Assembly: GCF_001426435.1 (NCBI RefSeq) | Contig: NZ_LMER01000014.1 | Span: 89,523 to 153,522, forward strand | Direction: 5' to 3' | Source of the DNA: Angustibacter sp. Root456 | GTDB taxonomy: Bacteria > Actinomycetota > Actinomycetes > Actinomycetales > Angustibacteraceae | DNA length: 64,000 nucleotides | Shown here: in pieces, positions 25,396 through 35,384 of the stretch | Layout of the letters: every line of letters starts with the position of its first letter | Numbering within the stretch: position 1 is the first letter of the stretch | Notes under the pieces: model-generated | Seen by the model: only the letters and a program-made list of their open reading frames with translations | Told to the model about the DNA's origin: nothing | Databases searched by the model: none | Position numbers and translations under genes: made by a program

Positions 25396-26523
25396 ATGAG
25401 CGCCTTCGAGCTGGATCCTGCGCAACGCGAGCTCTACGACTCCGCCCGACAGCACGCGCGCGAGACGCTGCGCGGGCTCGCGGCAGCGGGCGTCGAGGGT
25501 GAGGTCAACCGACCGTTGCTGCGGTCGATGGGCGAGCTGGGGCTGCTCGGCAGGCTGTTCCCCGGGCCGGAAGCGGCGGCACTCGACCTGTGCCTGCTGC
25601 GCGAGGCCCTCGCCACCGAGAGCACCGAGGCCGAGACGGCGCTGGCGCTGCAGGGACTGGGCACCTACCCGGTGCTGCAGAGCGGCTCCCCCACGCAGGT
25701 CGACCGCTGGGTGCCAGCGGCCGCCAGCGGCGAGGCCGTCGCGGCCTTCGCCCTCACCGAGCCCGAGGCGGGGTCCGACGCCGCGGCGCTCACCACCGTC
25801 GCTGACCGCGACGGCTCGGGCTGGCGGCTGACGGGCACGAAGGTCTGGATCTCCAACGCACCTCAGGCGGACTTCTACACCGTCTTCGCCAGGACGACGC
25901 CGGACGCACGCGCCAAGGGAGTGAGCGCGTTCGTCGTCCCGGCTGACCGCACGGGAATCGGCGGAGAGCGCCTGCAGCTGCTGTCGCCGCACCCCATCGG
26001 CCGGCTGGACCTCGACGGGGTGCGCGTCGAGGCCGACGAGCTGCTGGGCCAGCTCGACCGCGGGTTCGCCGTGGCCATGCGCACGCTCGACCTGTTCCGG
26101 CCCAGCGTCGGTGCCTTCGCGGTCGGCATGGCGCAGGCGGCGCTCGACGCGAGCGTGACGCACGTGCGCGAGCGGCAGGCCTTCGGTGGCCACTTGGCCG
26201 ACCTGCAGTCCGTGGGGCACCGGCTGGCCGAGATGGCCCTGCGCACGCAGGCCGCGCGGCTGATGGTCTACCAGGCCGCCGCGGCCTACGACGCCCGCCT
26301 CAACGGGGTGTCGGCGCGCTCGGCCATGGCCAAGCTGTTCGCCACCGAGGCGGCGCAGTACGTCGTCGACTCCGCCGTGCAGCTGCACGGCGCGCGGGCG
26401 CTGCAGCAGGGGCACCTGCTCGAGCACCTTTACCGCGAGGTGCGCGCGCCGCGCATCTACGAGGGCGCGAGCGAGGTGCAGCTGAGCATCATCGCCCGAG
26501 ACCTGCTGCGTCCGCGTCCGTAG
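25396..26523 (+). CDS. acyl-CoA dehydrogenase of the aryl-CoA cluster
   Basis: A 375-residue FAD acyl-CoA dehydrogenase. FALTEPEAGSDAAAL and KVWISNAPQADF are the FAD/substrate motifs, and the conserved YEGASEVQ near the end carries the catalytic Glu356. RERQAFGGHLADLQ is also in place. It probably oxidises the CoA thioester released after ring opening, or a cyclic intermediate before it. It is co-transcribed with the crotonase gene (one-base gap) and ends in a hairpin terminator facing the CoA-ligase gene. Confidence 0.92.
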   Translation: MSAFELDPAQRELYDSARQHARETLRGLAAAGVEGEVNRPLLRSMGELGLLGRLFPGPEAAALDLCLLREALATESTEAETALALQGLGTYPVLQSGSPTQVDRWVPAAASGEAVAAFALTEPEAGSDAAALTTVADRDGSGWRLTGTKVWISNAPQADFYTVFARTTPDARAKGVSAFVVPADRTGIGGERLQLLSPHPIGRLDLDGVRVEADELLGQLDRGFAVAMRTLDLFRPSVGAFAVGMAQAALDASVTHVRERQAFGGHLADLQSVGHRLAEMALRTQAARLMVYQAAAAYDARLNGVSARSAMAKLFATEAAQYVVDSAVQLHGARALQQGHLLEHLYREVRAPRIYEGASEVQLSIIARDLLRPRP

Positions 26524-26527
26524 TTGT

Positions 26528-26568
26528 CCCAGCCGGGCACTTGGGGTCCGAAGTGCACGGCGGCTGGG
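26528..26568. terminator. bidirectional terminator between convergent genes
   Basis: CCCAGCCG (26528-26535) pairs with CGGCTGGG (26561-26568). Inside it GCACTT (26537-26542) pairs with AAGTGC (26551-26556) around an 8-base loop. It lies between the stops of the acyl-CoA dehydrogenase and the CoA ligase. Confidence 0.65.
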
Positions 26569-26578
26569 CCCGGGCGGG

Positions 26579-28204
26579 TCAGGGAGCCGGCTGGCGCAGT
26601 CGGAAGCGCTGCAGCTTGCCGGTGCTCGTGCGCGGGAGCGCGTCGACGAACTCGATCGCACGCGGGTACTTGTAGGGCGCGATCGTCGCCTTGGTGTGGT
26701 CCTGCAACGCCCGCGCCATCTCGGCAGTGCGCGGCGCACCCTCGGCCAGCACCACGAGCGCCTTCACCACGTGACCGCGGTCGGTGTCGGGTACGCCGAT
26801 CACCGCCACCTCCACGACGTCGGGATGCGCCATCAGGGCCTCCTCGACCTCCGGCGCCGCGATGTTGTAGCCCGACGAGATGATCATGTCGTCGCTGCGC
26901 GCCTGGTACCAGAAGTAGCCGTCGTCGTCCTGCAGGTACGTGTCGCCCGTGACGTTCCAGCCGTCCTGCACGTACACCGACTGACGCGGGTCGGCGAGGT
27001 AGCGGCAGCCGGTGGGGCCCTTGACGGCGAGCCGACCCACCTGACCCGGCCCCAGCGGGCGGCCCTCGTCGTCGAGCACGGTCGCCTGGAAGCCCGGCAC
27101 CGGCCTGCCGGTCGAGCCAGGCCTGATGTCGTCGTCCGCGGCCGAGATGAAGATGTGCAGCATCTCGGTCGAGCCCAGGCCGTCGATGATGCGGACGCCG
27201 GTCGCGTCGTGGAACGCCTGCCACGTCGCCGCAGAGAGGTGCTCGCCGGCCGACACGCACCGGCGCAAGGACGACAGGCGCTCCGGACGCCCCACCGCCA
27301 GCAGCGAGCGGTACGCCGTGGGAGCCGTGAAGACGACGGTGACGCCGTGCTCGGCGATCAGGTCGGCCAGGTCGTCGGGTGCGGCACGTTCGACGAGCAG
27401 GCTGCGGGCGCCGGCTCGCAGCGGGAACACCACCAGCCCACCGAGCCCGAAGGTGAACGCGAGCGGCGGCGTGCCGGTGAACAGGTCGTCGGACGTAGGC
27501 CGCAGGACGTGCCTGGAGAACGTGTCGGCGTTGGCGAGGACGTCGCGGTGGAAGTGCATCGTCGCCTTGGGCCGTCCGGTGGTGCCGGACGTGAAGGCGA
27601 GCAGCGCGACGTCGTCGGACGCGGTGTCGACCGCGGTGAACTCACCCGAGCGGGCGCGGGCCCGCGTCGTGAGGTCGTCGTCGCCGTCGCCGCCGTACAC
27701 GATGAGCGGCACGCCGAGGTCCGCAGCCGCGAGGTCGTCGACGAAGCGGTGGTCGCAGACGGCGAGGTCCACCCGGGCGATCTCGTGCACCGTGCGCAGC
27801 TCACCGGCGCGCAGCAGCGGCATCGTCGTGACCACGACGCCACCGGCCAGCAGCACGCCCAGCCAGGACGCGACGAGCCAGGGGTTGTTGGGTCCGCGCA
27901 GCAGCACCCGTCCACCCGGTACGAGCCCGTGCTCGTCGACCAGCACCTGCGCCACCTGACGCGCGTTGCGGGCCAGGTCGGCGTACGACCACTGCGTGCC
28001 GTCCGGGGCCAGCAGCGCCGTGCGGTCACCGCCGTGCTCGGCGATCGTCGTGTCGACGAGCTCGACGGCGCAGTTGAGGCGCGGTGGGTACTGGACGTCG
28101 GGCAGGTCGAACAGCATCTCCGGCCACGTCTCCCGGGGCGGGAGGTTGTCGCGGCAGAACGTGTCGACGTGGGCCGATGCGGCGGTGGTGGGTTCTGCGC
28201 TCAC
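26579..28204 (-). CDS. aryl-CoA ligase (2-aminobenzoate/benzoate-CoA ligase family)
   Basis: A 541-residue adenylate-forming ligase that would activate an aromatic acid to its CoA thioester with ATP. The AMP-binding loop FTSGTTGRPK is at 204-213, GLGSTEMLHIFIS (343-355) is the benzoate-CoA-ligase-type motif, and GDTYLQDDDGYFWYQARSDD contains the hinge Asp. Lys530 in STGKLQR is the adenylation lysine. The N-terminal stretch (AHVDTFCRDNLPPRETWPE) resembles 2-aminobenzoate-CoA ligases as I remember them. The GTG at 28204 gives the family length; the open frame continues upstream without conserved sequence. It is divergent from the paaX-type gene. Anthranilate is the favoured substrate, salicylate or benzoate the alternatives. 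Confidence 0.9.
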   Translation of the reverse strand: MSAEPTTAASAHVDTFCRDNLPPRETWPEMLFDLPDVQYPPRLNCAVELVDTTIAEHGGDRTALLAPDGTQWSYADLARNARQVAQVLVDEHGLVPGGRVLLRGPNNPWLVASWLGVLLAGGVVVTTMPLLRAGELRTVHEIARVDLAVCDHRFVDDLAAADLGVPLIVYGGDGDDDLTTRARARSGEFTAVDTASDDVALLAFTSGTTGRPKATMHFHRDVLANADTFSRHVLRPTSDDLFTGTPPLAFTFGLGGLVVFPLRAGARSLLVERAAPDDLADLIAEHGVTVVFTAPTAYRSLLAVGRPERLSSLRRCVSAGEHLSAATWQAFHDATGVRIIDGLGSTEMLHIFISAADDDIRPGSTGRPVPGFQATVLDDEGRPLGPGQVGRLAVKGPTGCRYLADPRQSVYVQDGWNVTGDTYLQDDDGYFWYQARSDDMIISSGYNIAAPEVEEALMAHPDVVEVAVIGVPDTDRGHVVKALVVLAEGAPRTAEMARALQDHTKATIAPYKYPRAIEFVDALPRTSTGKLQRFRLRQPAP

Positions 28205-28226
28205 GCCCGTCAGTATTCCTCTTTCG

Positions 28227-28238
28227 TGACGACAATCA
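28227..28238. promoter_or_regulatory. candidate operator TGAC-N4-ATCA in the ligase/paaX gap
   Basis: TGACGACAATCA matches the operator candidate at 24515-24526 in its half-sites. It is 23-34 bases upstream of the ligase start codon and about 40 bases upstream of the paaX -10 box, so one site could control both. CTCTT-N14-AAGAG flanks the same region. Confidence 0.3.
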
Positions 28239-28277
28239 AGAGATCGCGACACGCGTGGCGTTGCGCGGTCGGCCGGA

Positions 28278-28283
28278 TATCGT
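28278..28283 (+). promoter_or_regulatory. -10 box, leaderless paaX-type gene
   Basis: TATCGT ends six bases before the GTG at 28290. Confidence 0.6.
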
Positions 28284-28289
28284 GCACCC

Positions 28290-29141
28290 GTGACGATCGA
28301 CGACCGGGAGGCAAGTCGGCCCGCACCGCCCCAGCCCCGAGCGCTCATCGTCACCGTCTACGGGCTGTACGCTCGCCGCACGTCGGGGTGGCTCGCCGTC
28401 TCGACGCTCATCCGCTTGATGGATGACGTGGGCGTCGAAGAACCCGCCGTGCGGTCGGCCATCTCGCGGCTGAAGCGCCGCGGCGTGCTGGTCGCTCGGC
28501 GCCGTGGCGGCGTAGCCGGGTACGAGCTGTCGCCTGCAGGGCAGGGAATCCTCGCTGAGGGCGACGAGCGGATCTTCAGGCGCACGCGTGCCGGGCTCGA
28601 CGACGGCTGGCTGCTGGCCGTCTTCAGCGTCCCGGAGTCGGAGCGGCGCCGCCGTCACCAGCTGCGATCGAGGTTGGCCTGGCTCGGTTTCGGCACGGTC
28701 TCGGCCGGCGTCTGGGTCGCGCCCGCTCATCTCGAGCAGCAGACCAGCGACGTGCTGGAGCGCGAGGCGCTCACGGCCTACGTCGACCTGTTCCGGGCCG
28801 ACCACGTGGGCTTCACCGACGTGCGCCAAGAGGTCTCGCGATGGTGGGACCTCGACGACCTCGCCCGGATGTACGAGGAGTTCGCCTCCGTGCACGCGCC
28901 GGTGCTGCGCCGGTGGACGCGCCGGCGCACCACCGATGACCGGGCCGCGTTCGTCGACTACGTGACCGCCCTCACCGCCTGGCGTCGGCTGCCCTACCTC
29001 GACCCCGGCCTGCCGCTGGAGGTGCTGCCGCGCCACTGGCCAGGCCTCCGCGCGGCCGCGGTGTTCGACGACCTGCGATCACGGCTGGCACCGCAGGCCG
29101 AGCGCCACATCGCGCAGACGGTGAGCGAGACGCTCGGCTGA
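28290..29141 (+). CDS. PaaX-family transcriptional regulator
   Basis: A 283-residue regulator of the PaaX family, GntR-like repressors that respond to aryl-CoA thioesters such as phenylacetyl-CoA. The winged helix is at residues 20-85 (LIVTVYGLYARR, VEEPAVRSAISRLKRRGVLVARR). The PaaX-specific middle domain (GWLLAVFSVPE, RLAWLGFGTVSAGVWVAP) and C-terminal domain (WRRLPYLDPGLPLEVLP) follow. It lies in the middle of the aryl-CoA cluster, divergent from the ligase and facing the RidA gene, so it is the probable cluster repressor with an aryl-CoA effector. The GTG start is predicted to be leaderless. Confidence 0.9.
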   Translation: MTIDDREASRPAPPQPRALIVTVYGLYARRTSGWLAVSTLIRLMDDVGVEEPAVRSAISRLKRRGVLVARRRGGVAGYELSPAGQGILAEGDERIFRRTRAGLDDGWLLAVFSVPESERRRRHQLRSRLAWLGFGTVSAGVWVAPAHLEQQTSDVLEREALTAYVDLFRADHVGFTDVRQEVSRWWDLDDLARMYEEFASVHAPVLRRWTRRRTTDDRAAFVDYVTALTAWRRLPYLDPGLPLEVLPRHWPGLRAAAVFDDLRSRLAPQAERHIAQTVSETLG

Positions 29142-29147
29142 GGCGCC

Positions 29148-29540
29148 TCAGAGGATCGCGATCCCCTGCACCTCGACCAGTGCTTCGTCGTCCCAGAGGC
29201 GGCTGATCCCGATGCCGGCCATGGCGGGGTAGTCGCGACCGACCAGGCGGCGCCAGACGGCGCCGATCTCACGCGCCCGCGCCCGGTAGTCGGCCAGGTC
29301 GACGGCGTAGACGGTGAGGCCGGCGAGCTGGTCGGGGCGCCCTCCCGCCGCCTCGAGCGCGGTGAGCAGGTTGCCCAGCGCCACCTCGAACTGCTGCACG
29401 ACGTCGCCCGGCACCACGCGGCCCTCAGCGTCCAGCGCGGTCTGGCCCGCGAGGACGACGACGCGTCCCTCACCGACGACGGCGTGCGAGAAGCCCACGG
29501 GTGCCGGCAGCGCCGGCGGGTTGACTCGCTCCAGGCTCAT
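29148..29540 (-). CDS. RidA-family enamine/imine hydrolase lacking the carboxylate-binding Arg
   Basis: A 130-residue RidA (YjgF/YER057c/UK114) protein. The family core is recognisable (VVVLAGQTALDAEGRVV, QQFEVALGNLLTALEAAGG, LTVYAVD, YPAMAGIGISRL, LVEVQGIAI). Archetypal RidA uses an Arg (E. coli Arg105) to bind the substrate carboxylate; here that position is Met107. The conserved Glu near the end (Glu123) is kept. Loss of the Arg fits a substrate whose carboxylate is masked as a CoA thioester. The ATG at 29540 overlaps the SDR stop by four bases (ATGA). I infer that it hydrolyses the enamine/imine made by the fused monooxygenase/reductase. Confidence 0.88.
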   Translation of the reverse strand: MSLERVNPPALPAPVGFSHAVVGEGRVVVLAGQTALDAEGRVVPGDVVQQFEVALGNLLTALEAAGGRPDQLAGLTVYAVDLADYRARAREIGAVWRRLVGRDYPAMAGIGISRLWDDEALVEVQGIAIL

Positions 29541-30322
29541 GACTGCACCGCTCCCCCGTCGACGTTGATTCCCTGGCCGGTGATCGACCCGTTGCTCAAA
29601 CACAGCAGCACGACGTCGGCCACCTCGTCGGGAGTGACGAGACGCCCCGTAGGTTGCTTGCGCTCCAACGACTCTCGCGCCTGCTCCGGCGTGCGGCCGG
29701 TCGCGGCGACGATGCCCGCCACCGTGGCGTCGGTCATCGGCGTGTCGACGTAGCCGGGGCACACGGCGTTCACGGTGACGCCGGACGCCGCGACCTCCGC
29801 AGCTGCGGACCGGACGAGCCCCAGCAGCCCGTGCTTGCTGGCGGTGTACGCCGCGATGTACGGCTCACCGATCTTCGCCGCCACTGACGCGAGGGCGACG
29901 ACACGCCCGTCGCCGGCGTCCAGCATCGACGGCAGGGCGCGGCGCAGGCACCGGAAGGGCGCGGTGAGGTTGAGGTCGAGCATGCGCTGCCAGTCCTCGT
30001 CGCTCGTGCGGTGGACGCGACCCGACACACCGGCGCCAGCGTTGAGTACCAGGTCGCGCACGGGCCCCCAGGTGCCCTCGACGGCGGAGAAGAGCGAGTC
30101 GACGGCCTCGGGTGCGGTGAGGTCGGCAGGCAGCACGACCGTCTCGCCGGCGCACAGAGCCGCCGTCGCCTCGAGGTCGTCCGCGCTCCTCGCGGTCAGC
30201 GCGACGCGCCGTCCGGAGGCCGAGAGACGCACGGCGACCGCTCGGCCGATGCCCCGGCCGGCGCCGGTGACGAGTGCGACGCGAGCCGCGGGGGTCCCGG
30301 TGGGTTCGAGGGTCTCTGGCAC
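29537..30322 (-). CDS. short-chain dehydrogenase/reductase (3-hydroxyacyl-CoA dehydrogenase-like)
   Basis: A 261-residue classical SDR: cofactor loop TGAGRGIG at 19-26, NAGAG at 94-98, catalytic Ser146, Tyr159 and Lys163, and CPGYVDTPM at 188-196. The basic residue pattern after the second strand (ALTARSADDL) does not settle NAD versus NADP. It is translationally coupled to the RidA gene. In the predicted pathway it would reduce the ring ketone or oxidise a 3-hydroxyacyl-CoA after ring opening. The GTG start is not supported by a clear Shine-Dalgarno sequence, so a slightly different start is possible. Confidence 0.9.
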   Translation of the reverse strand: MPETLEPTGTPAARVALVTGAGRGIGRAVAVRLSASGRRVALTARSADDLEATAALCAGETVVLPADLTAPEAVDSLFSAVEGTWGPVRDLVLNAGAGVSGRVHRTSDEDWQRMLDLNLTAPFRCLRRALPSMLDAGDGRVVALASVAAKIGEPYIAAYTASKHGLLGLVRSAAAEVAASGVTVNAVCPGYVDTPMTDATVAGIVAATGRTPEQARESLERKQPTGRLVTPDEVADVVLLCLSNGSITGQGINVDGGAVQS

Positions 30323-30378
30323 CGGCTCACCGTGTCATGGCAAGTGACGAGCGGCAAGCAACGTCGTCGGGTGTCGCC

Positions 30379-30402
30379 CGTGATCATGCGCGTCGGACCA
30401 CC
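30379..30402 (+). repeat. dispersed 24-base repeat, copy 1
   Basis: CGTGATCATGCGCG followed by TCGGACCACC. It differs by one base from copy 2 at 53174-53197. In both places it directly precedes a hairpin at the 3' end of a gene. Confidence 0.6.
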
Positions 30403-30429
30403 TGGCTGGGGCGGATCACTCCAACCAGG
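30401..30429. terminator. hairpin terminator downstream of mpa
   Basis: CCTGGCTGG and CCAACCAGG pair with one mismatch around an 11-base loop. The hairpin lies 16 bases past the mpa stop on the minus strand. Confidence 0.55.
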
Positions 30430-30444
30430 CGATGGCGGCCGCGT

Positions 30445-32187
30445 TCAGAGGTACTGGCCGGTGTTGGCGACCGTGTCGATGGCGCGACCCGGCTCGGTGC
30501 CCTGCTTGCCGGTGATGAGTGTGCGGATGTAGACGATCCGCTCGCCCTTCTTGCCGGAGATCCGCGCCCAGTCGTCGGGGTTGGTCGTGTTCGGCAGGTC
30601 CTCGTTCTCCTTGAACTCGTCGACGCACGCGTCGAGCAGGTGCTCGACCCGGATGCCGCGCTGCCCGGTCGTGAGGAAGTCCTTGATCGCGGACTTCTTC
30701 GCTCGGTCGACGATGTTCTGCACCATGGCGCCGGAGTTGAAGTCCTTGAAGTACAGGACCTCCTTGTCGCCGTTGGCGTAGGTGACCTCCAGGAAGCGGT
30801 TGTCCTCGATCTCCGAGTACATCCGCTCGACGGTCGCCTGGATCATCGCCTCGACCGTGGCCTGCGGCGAGCCCCCGTTCTCGGCGAGGTCGCGCTCGTG
30901 CAGCGGCAGGTCGGCGGTGAGGTACTTGGAGAAGATGTCGCGCGACGCCTCGGCGTCCGGGCGCTCGATCTTGATCTTGACGTCGAGCCGGCCGGGCCGC
31001 AGGATCGCCGGGTCGATCATGTCCTCGCGGTTCGACGCGCCGATCACGATGACGTTCTCGAGACGCTCGACGCCGTCGATCTCCGACAGCAGCTGCGGCA
31101 CGATCGTCGTCTCGACGTCAGAGCTCACGCCGGAGCCGCGCGTGCGGAACAGCGAGTCCATCTCGTCGAAGAACACCACGACCGGCGTGCCGTCGGACGC
31201 CTTCTCGCGGGCCCGCTGGAAGATCAGCCGGATGTGCCGCTCGGTCTCGCCGACGTACTTGTTGAGCAGCTCGGGGCCCTTGATGTTCAGGAAGTAGGAC
31301 TTGCCGAGCGGCTGACCGCTCAGCTCGGCGACCTTGCGGGCCAGCGACGACGCCACCGCCTTGGCGATGAGCGTCTTGCCGCAGCCGGGCGGCCCGTAGA
31401 GCAGGACGCCCTTGGGCGGGCGCAGCTGGTGCTCGCGGAACAGGTCAGGATGCAGGTACGGCAGCTCGACGGCGTCGCGGATCTGGTCGATCTGGTTGCC
31501 CAGACCGCCGATGTCCTCGTAGGCGATGTCGGGCACCTCCTCGAGCACGAGCTCCTCGACCTCGGCCTTGGGGATGCGCTCGTAGACGAAGCCCGCGCGG
31601 GGGTCGATGAGCAGGCCGTCGCCGATGCGCATGTGCTGGTCGCGCAGCGCCTCCGCGACGCGCGCCACCCGCTCCTCGTCGGCGTGGCCCACCACCAGCA
31701 CGCGGTCGTCACCGAGGATCTCCTTGAGCTGAACGACCTCGCCAACGCGCTCGAAGCCGCGCACCAGCACCACGTTGAGCGCCTCGTTGAGCAGCACCTC
31801 GCGGCCGGGAGCCAGCTCTTCGGCGTCCACGGCGGGGCTGACCGCCACGCGCATCTTGCGGCCGCCGGTGAGGACGTCGACGGTGCCCTCATCGGCCACC
31901 TCGACGATCGTGCCGAAGCCCGACGGCGGCTGGGCGAGCCGGTCGACCTCCGACTTGAGGGTGACGATCTGCTCGCGCGCCTCCTTGAGCGTGCGCACGA
32001 GCCGCTCGTTCTGGGCGGCGGTCGACTCCAGACTGCTCTGCAGCGCGGCGAGACGGGACTCCAGCGCGTGCATGCGGTCGGGCGACGCGGCCACCCGGCG
32101 GCGCAGCACGGTCAGCTCGTCCTCCAGCGCGCGCACCTGGCGCTGCAGGTCCGCCGCGGAGCGGCCTGCGGAGACGTCGTCAGTCAT
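30445..32187 (-). CDS. mpa: proteasome-associated AAA+ ATPase Mpa/ARC
   Basis: A 580-residue hexameric unfoldase. The N-terminal coiled coil at residues about 10-85 captures Pup. Two OB domains follow (about 95-205), then the AAA module with Walker A GPPGCGKT at 265-272 and Walker B VVFFDEMD at 337-344. The C-terminus ends GQYL, the proteasome-docking tail with its penultimate Tyr. The ATG at 32187 is chosen for the GGGGGAGGTG site just upstream. In related genomes mpa lies close to dop; here it is about 11 kb away, beyond the catabolic island. Its -10 box overlaps the trmI stop. Confidence 0.97.
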   Translation of the reverse strand: MTDDVSAGRSAADLQRQVRALEDELTVLRRRVAASPDRMHALESRLAALQSSLESTAAQNERLVRTLKEAREQIVTLKSEVDRLAQPPSGFGTIVEVADEGTVDVLTGGRKMRVAVSPAVDAEELAPGREVLLNEALNVVLVRGFERVGEVVQLKEILGDDRVLVVGHADEERVARVAEALRDQHMRIGDGLLIDPRAGFVYERIPKAEVEELVLEEVPDIAYEDIGGLGNQIDQIRDAVELPYLHPDLFREHQLRPPKGVLLYGPPGCGKTLIAKAVASSLARKVAELSGQPLGKSYFLNIKGPELLNKYVGETERHIRLIFQRAREKASDGTPVVVFFDEMDSLFRTRGSGVSSDVETTIVPQLLSEIDGVERLENVIVIGASNREDMIDPAILRPGRLDVKIKIERPDAEASRDIFSKYLTADLPLHERDLAENGGSPQATVEAMIQATVERMYSEIEDNRFLEVTYANGDKEVLYFKDFNSGAMVQNIVDRAKKSAIKDFLTTGQRGIRVEHLLDACVDEFKENEDLPNTTNPDDWARISGKKGERIVYIRTLITGKQGTEPGRAIDTVANTGQYL

Positions 32188-32228
32188 GTCGTGCACCTCC
32201 CCCGGCATCGGGAAACCTCACCACGACA

Positions 32229-34373
<2,145 letters not shown>

Positions 34374-34374
34374 C

Positions 34375-34380
34375 TAGAGT
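34375..34380 (+). promoter_or_regulatory. -10 box, leaderless RecB-family nuclease gene
   Basis: TAGAGT ends seven bases before the GTG at 34388. This selects that start over in-frame GTGs further upstream. Confidence 0.6.
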
Positions 34381-34387
34381 GCTCAGC

Positions 34388-35263
34388 GTGACGGAGATCC
34401 TCGTGACCCAGCCCGCCGACGGCCAGGCGCTGGCGGGCGAGCGGCCGAGTGGGCTCTCGCCCAGCCGCGCCTCCGACTTCATGCAGTGCCCGCTGCTCTA
34501 CCGCTTCCGGGTGCTCGACAAGCTGCCAGAGGCGCCGAGCAGCGCGGCGGTCCGCGGCACCGTCGTCCACGCCGTGCTCGAGCGGTTGTTCGACCTGCCG
34601 GCTCCGCAGCGCACGCTCGCGGCCGCGCGCACGATGCTGCGGCCGCAGTGGGAGCGGCTGCTCGGGGCCGAGCCCGAGCTCGCGACGCTCTTCGACGACG
34701 ACGCGGCGGGCGTCGTCGAGTGGCTCGCCTCGGCCGAGGCGCTGCTCGAGCGGTGGTTCACCCTGGAGGATCCCACCCGCCTGGAGCCGGCCGAGCGCGA
34801 GCTGTACGTCGAGGCGACCCTCGACGACGGGCTGGTGCTGCGGGGGTACGTCGACCGGCTCGACGTCGCCCCCACCGGCGAGGTCAGGGTGGTCGACTAC
34901 AAGACCGGCCGCGCGCCCGCCGAGCAGTTCGAGACCAAGGCGATGTTCCAGATGCGCTTCTACGCGCTGGTGCTCTGGCGCGCCCGCGGTGTCGTCCCCC
35001 GCCAGCTGCAGCTGGTGTACCTGGGCGACGGCCAGGTGCTGCGCCACTCCCCCGACGAGGACGAGCTGCGGGCCACCGAACGCAAGGTCAGGGCGTTGTG
35101 GGCGGCGATCGAGCGGGCCCTGGCCACCGGCGACTGGCGGCCGCGACCCTCGCGTCTGTGCGACTGGTGCGACCACCGTGCCCTGTGCCCGTCCTTCGGC
35201 GGGACGCCGCCGCCGTTGCCCACGCCGCTCCCCACGCCGTTGCCCACGCCGCACCTGCCCTGA
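34388..35263 (+). CDS. RecB-family PD-(D/E)XK exonuclease with Fe-S cysteines
   Basis: A 291-residue nuclease of the RecB/Cas4/AddB type. RGTVVHAVLERL holds the conserved His, VDRLDVAPTGEVRVVDYKTGRAP is the D...(D/E)XK active site, and FMQCP near residue 37 plus CDWCDHRALCPSF near the end provide four cysteines in the spacing of an AddB-like 4Fe-4S cluster. It probably processes single-stranded or broken DNA ends. The last 18 residues repeat PLPT/PTP. It is divergent from the site-2 protease gene. Confidence 0.93.
   Translation: MTEILVTQPADGQALAGERPSGLSPSRASDFMQCPLLYRFRVLDKLPEAPSSAAVRGTVVHAVLERLFDLPAPQRTLAAARTMLRPQWERLLGAEPELATLFDDDAAGVVEWLASAEALLERWFTLEDPTRLEPAERELYVEATLDDGLVLRGYVDRLDVAPTGEVRVVDYKTGRAPAEQFETKAMFQMRFYALVLWRARGVVPRQLQLVYLGDGQVLRHSPDEDELRATERKVRALWAAIERALATGDWRPRPSRLCDWCDHRALCPSFGGTPPPLPTPLPTPLPTPHLP
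35214..35253 (+). repeat. 12-base tandem repeat coding PLPT
   Basis: Three imperfect tandem copies of a 12-base unit (CCG/CTC CCC/TTGCCCACG) at the 3' end of the nuclease gene, coding the PLPTPLPTPLPTP tail. Confidence 0.7.
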
Positions 35264-35292
35264 CCCAGGGACGACCCAGGGTCGGCCCAGGG
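35264..35292 (+). promoter_or_regulatory. three CCCAGGG repeats on an 11-base phase
   Basis: CCCAGGG occurs at 35264-35270, 35275-35281 and 35286-35292, each 11 bases apart, just after the nuclease stop and about 100 bases upstream of the ABC transporter. Eleven-base direct repeats are the usual target of OmpR/PhoB-family response regulators. Confidence 0.45.
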
Positions 35293-35384
35293 TGAAACCT
35301 GATCGCGTCAGCTGGCTCGGTTTCGGGAGGATGGCCCCGGCCGCGAGTGCGGCCTATCACCATGAGCAGGGTGGATGAGCTGTC

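Noticed and set aside
22109-30322. Phenylacetate (paa) degradation cluster because of PaaX
   Set aside because: None of the PaaABCDE oxygenase, PaaG, PaaZ or PaaK-type genes is present; the ligase and monooxygenase are of the 2-aminobenzoate/salicylate type.
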